A stretch of DNA of 15,496 bases, taken from contig JAEWNY010000047.1 of the NCBI GenBank assembly GCA_023461075.1, positions 1 to 15,496 on the forward strand. The letters are read 5' to 3'. This document shows positions 13,473 to 15,496 of this stretch, piece after piece. The notes beneath the pieces are model-generated. The model did no database searches, had not been told where the DNA came from, and was given only the letters and a program-made list of their open reading frames with translations. Made by a program: the position numbers and the translations under genes. This DNA is from Pseudomonadota bacterium. GTDB taxonomy: Bacteria; Pseudomonadota; Gammaproteobacteria; Xanthomonadales; Xanthomonadaceae. Positions within the stretch are counted from its first letter, which is position 1. Every line of letters begins with the position of its first letter.

Positions 13473-15104
13473 ATGAACCTGCGCCTCGCACTTGCCCAAT
13501 TCGATTTCCCGGTCGGCGATGTCGCCGGCAACAGCCGTCGCATCATCGAGATGATCGCCACCGCGCGCGACGAATACGAAGCCGACATCGTCCTGTTCCC
13601 TGAGCTGGCCCTGTCCGGCTACTCGCCGGAGGACCTGCTGTATCGGCCGTCCTTCCTGCGTGCCTGCGAGCAGGCGATCGATGAGGTGGCGAAGGCGACC
13701 ACCGGCATCGTCGCGGTCGTCGGTTGGCCGCAATCGGCCGGCAGCGTGGTCTACAACGCGGCCAGTGTGTTGCGCGATGGCGGCATCGAACACACCTATC
13801 GCAAGCGCGAGCTGCCGAATTACGCGGTGTTCGACGAACGCCGTTACTTCAACGTCGATCCGGACCGCGAGGACTGCGTGTTCGAGGTGAACGGCCTGCC
13901 GGTGGGCCTGATCATCTGCGAGGACCTGTGGTACGCCGAGCCGATGGCATCGACCGTGGCGTCCGGTGCACGGCTGGTGCTGGTGCCGAATGCCTCGCCG
14001 TTCGAGCACGACAAGCACGCCCGGCGCGATGCGGTGCTGGCGCAACGTGCGAAGGAAACCGGCGTCGGCATCGCCTACGTCAACCTCATCGGCGGGCAGG
14101 ACGCGGTGGTGTTCGATGGCGCATCGCTGGCCTGCGACGCCGATGGCCAGTGCTCCCCGGCTGCGGCGGCCTTCACCGAACAGTGGCTGGTGGTGGACTA
14201 CGACGACGAGGCGCGCAAGTTCGTCCCCGTGCAGTGGATGGACGACGGCGACGAGTCGCGCGACGCGCTGGCTTGGCGCGCGATCGTGCGCGGCATCCAG
14301 GATTACTGCCGCAAGAACGGTTTCGGCAAGGTCTGGCTGGGCCTGTCAGGCGGCATCGATTCCTCGCTGGTGCTGGCACTCGCGGTGGATGCATTGGGTG
14401 CGCAGAACGTCACCGCCGTGCGGATGCCCTCGCGCTATACCGCCGGGCTGTCGAACGACCTGGCGCAGGAGCAATGCGATGCGCTGGGCGTGAATCTGAT
14501 CGCCTTGCCGATCGAAAAGCCCTTCCAGGCTTATCTGGACACGCTCTCGGAGACCTTCGAAGGCCAGCCGGTCGATGTCACCGAGGAGAACCTGCAGTCG
14601 CGCATCCGTGGCGCGATGCTGATGGCGCTGTCCAACAAGTTGGGCGGCCTGCTGCTCACGACCGGCAACAAGAGCGAGTACGCGGTCGGCTACGCGACCA
14701 TCTACGGCGACATGTGCGGCGGCTACGCGCCGATCAAGGACCTGTACAAGACCGAGGTGTTCGCGCTCTCGCGCTGGCGCAACACGGTGGGCGGCAGCGA
14801 GGTGATCCCCAATGCGGTGATCGAACGGCCGCCGAGCGCGGAGTTGCGCGAGAACCAGAAGGATGCCGATTCCCTGCCGCCCTACGACGTGCTGGATGCG
14901 ATCCTGCTGCGCCACGTCGACCAGGAGCAATCGCGCGACGAGATCGTCGCCGCCGGTTTCGATGCGGCGGTGGTCGATCGCGTCGTGCGGTTGGTGCGGA
15001 TCAGCGAGTGGAAGCGCCATCAATCCGCGCCCGGGCCCAAGCTCTCGCGTCGCGCGTTCGGGCGCGAGCGACGTTATCCGATCAGCAGCGGCTGGCGAGG
15101 CTGA
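13473..15104 (+). CDS. nadE: Glutamine-dependent NAD+ synthetase
   Basis: This cytoplasmic enzyme performs the last step of NAD synthesis, amidating nicotinate adenine dinucleotide with ammonia taken from glutamine. Residues 1-260 form a nitrilase-type glutaminase with the triad E44 (FPELALSGYSPEDL), K111 (YRKRELPNYAVFDERRYF) and C149 (IICEDLW). Residues 270-543 form the synthetase with the ATP loop SGGIDSSL (292-299), TTGNKSEYAVGYATIYGD and GGYAPIKDLYKTEVF. The 543-residue length is normal for this two-domain form. It starts 9 bases after the topoisomerase stop and converges on bamD across a shared terminator hairpin. The glutaminase domain distinguishes it from the ammonia-only NadE of E. 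coli. Confidence 0.97.
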   Translation: MNLRLALAQFDFPVGDVAGNSRRIIEMIATARDEYEADIVLFPELALSGYSPEDLLYRPSFLRACEQAIDEVAKATTGIVAVVGWPQSAGSVVYNAASVLRDGGIEHTYRKRELPNYAVFDERRYFNVDPDREDCVFEVNGLPVGLIICEDLWYAEPMASTVASGARLVLVPNASPFEHDKHARRDAVLAQRAKETGVGIAYVNLIGGQDAVVFDGASLACDADGQCSPAAAAFTEQWLVVDYDDEARKFVPVQWMDDGDESRDALAWRAIVRGIQDYCRKNGFGKVWLGLSGGIDSSLVLALAVDALGAQNVTAVRMPSRYTAGLSNDLAQEQCDALGVNLIALPIEKPFQAYLDTLSETFEGQPVDVTEENLQSRIRGAMLMALSNKLGGLLLTTGNKSEYAVGYATIYGDMCGGYAPIKDLYKTEVFALSRWRNTVGGSEVIPNAVIERPPSAELRENQKDADSLPPYDVLDAILLRHVDQEQSRDEIVAAGFDAAVVDRVVRLVRISEWKRHQSAPGPKLSRRAFGRERRYPISSGWRG

Positions 15105-15137
15105 AGGCCTGCCGAAGCGGCATCATCCCCAACAGAA

Positions 15138-15159
15138 AACGCCGCCCGAGGGCGGCGTT
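15138..15159. terminator. Bidirectional terminator between nadE and bamD
   Basis: AACGCCGCC (15138-15146) and GGCGGCGTT (15151-15159) form a 9-bp stem with a CGAG tetraloop. Toward bamD's reading direction it is followed by TTTTCTGTT; toward nadE's direction the T-run is weak (GTTCT). It sits between two convergent stops and probably serves both genes. Confidence 0.75.
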
Positions 15160-15194
15160 CTGCATGCAGCTTGGCGTGCGTCACGAATCAAGCA

Positions 15195-15496
15195 TCATTC
15201 CGATTCCGCCCGACGCACCGGCACGCCCTCGCGGGCGAACGGGTTGAGGCGCTGGAACACCGAGGGATTCTTCGGCCAGCCGCCGGCCAGCCACGGGTGC
15301 TGCGGGTCGTTCTGCGCCAGCACGCGCTTGGCATCCTCGGCCAGTGCGGTGTTGCCGAGTCGGCTGTAAGTCTCGGCCAGCACGGCCACCGCATCGTTCT
15401 GGTATTCGCTTTGCGGGTAGGTTTCCAGCAGGTACTTGGCGCGGTCGGCGGCGGCCACCCAGGCGCCGCGGCGCAGGTAGTAGACGGCGGTGTTCA
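15195..15496 (-). CDS. bamD: Outer membrane assembly lipoprotein BamD, C-terminal part (partial at window edge)
   Basis: These are the last 100 or so residues of BamD, the essential TPR lipoprotein of the BAM complex that inserts beta-barrel proteins into the outer membrane. The visible part begins NTAVYYLRRGAWVAAADRAKYLLETYP, a TPR repeat in which NxAxYYxxRGxYxAAxxR is typical of BamD. A second TPR-like pair follows (QNDAVAVLAETYSRLGNTALAEDAKRVL), then a Pro/Trp-containing tail. The frame runs unbroken off the right edge, so the signal peptide and lipobox are not visible. It converges on nadE. YfiO/ComL is the older name of the same protein. A different TPR protein is possible but less likely given the motif and the neighbours. 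Confidence 0.88.
   Translation of the reverse strand, partial: NTAVYYLRRGAWVAAADRAKYLLETYPQSEYQNDAVAVLAETYSRLGNTALAEDAKRVLAQNDPQHPWLAGGWPKNPSVFQRLNPFAREGVPVRRAESE

Noticed and set aside
1..15496. Defence system, prophage, insertion sequence, CRISPR array, tRNA gene or integrated element
   Set aside because: No transposase, integrase, repeat-spacer pattern, tRNA-like fold or abrupt change in composition was seen; every gene is a known housekeeping or pilus gene.

Overview
This is a GC-rich chromosomal segment whose gene content and order point to a gammaproteobacterium of the Xanthomonadaceae/Lysobacteraceae (Lysobacter-, Luteimonas- or Xanthomonas-like). The supporting evidence is the run secA / Nudix-ThiE / coaE / pilDCBA-pilRS / sucCD / topoisomerase IB / nadE / bamD. 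The placement rests on remembered synteny and protein motifs, not on a database search. I saw no phage, insertion sequence, CRISPR array, tRNA or rRNA gene, and no stretch over 300 bases lacks a gene.

Layout. The left edge (1-201) is the C-terminus of SecA with its zinc-binding tail. Next, on the + strand, is a Nudix hydrolase fused to a ThiE-like domain (about 315-1298). It converges on coaE. From 1332 to 9937 everything is on the - strand. In transcription order this block is pilS, pilR, pilA, pilB, pilC, pilD and coaE: a sensor kinase and sigma54 activator, the major pilin, the extension ATPase, the platform protein, the prepilin peptidase, and dephospho-CoA kinase riding at the end. pilS is divergent from sucC. 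sucC-sucD (succinyl-CoA synthetase), a type IB topoisomerase and glutamine-dependent NAD synthetase (nadE) follow on the + strand. nadE converges on bamD, which is cut by the right edge.

How it works together. The core is a type IV pilus module with its own regulators. PilS/PilR would switch on pilA from a sigma54-type promoter visible at 6586-6601. pilA ends in a strong intrinsic terminator (5993-6026), so pilin is expected to be made separately and in excess. pilB-pilC-pilD-coaE are nearly overlapping (2 to 4 base gaps) and look like one operon. PilD processes PilA, PilB powers assembly and PilC is the inner-membrane platform. The flanking genes are housekeeping genes of the TCA cycle, CoA, NAD, protein export and outer-membrane assembly.

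I did not find a new multi-gene system. The unexplained signals are in non-coding DNA: repeated TGAC half-sites and a dyad upstream of the pilA promoter, a long-range CACGTGCC inverted repeat at the predicted 5' end of the pilA transcript, the compact divergent pilS/sucC promoter region, and a structured repeat-bearing stretch between sucD and the topoisomerase gene. The degenerate ThiE-like domain on the Nudix protein is the most interesting protein-level oddity.
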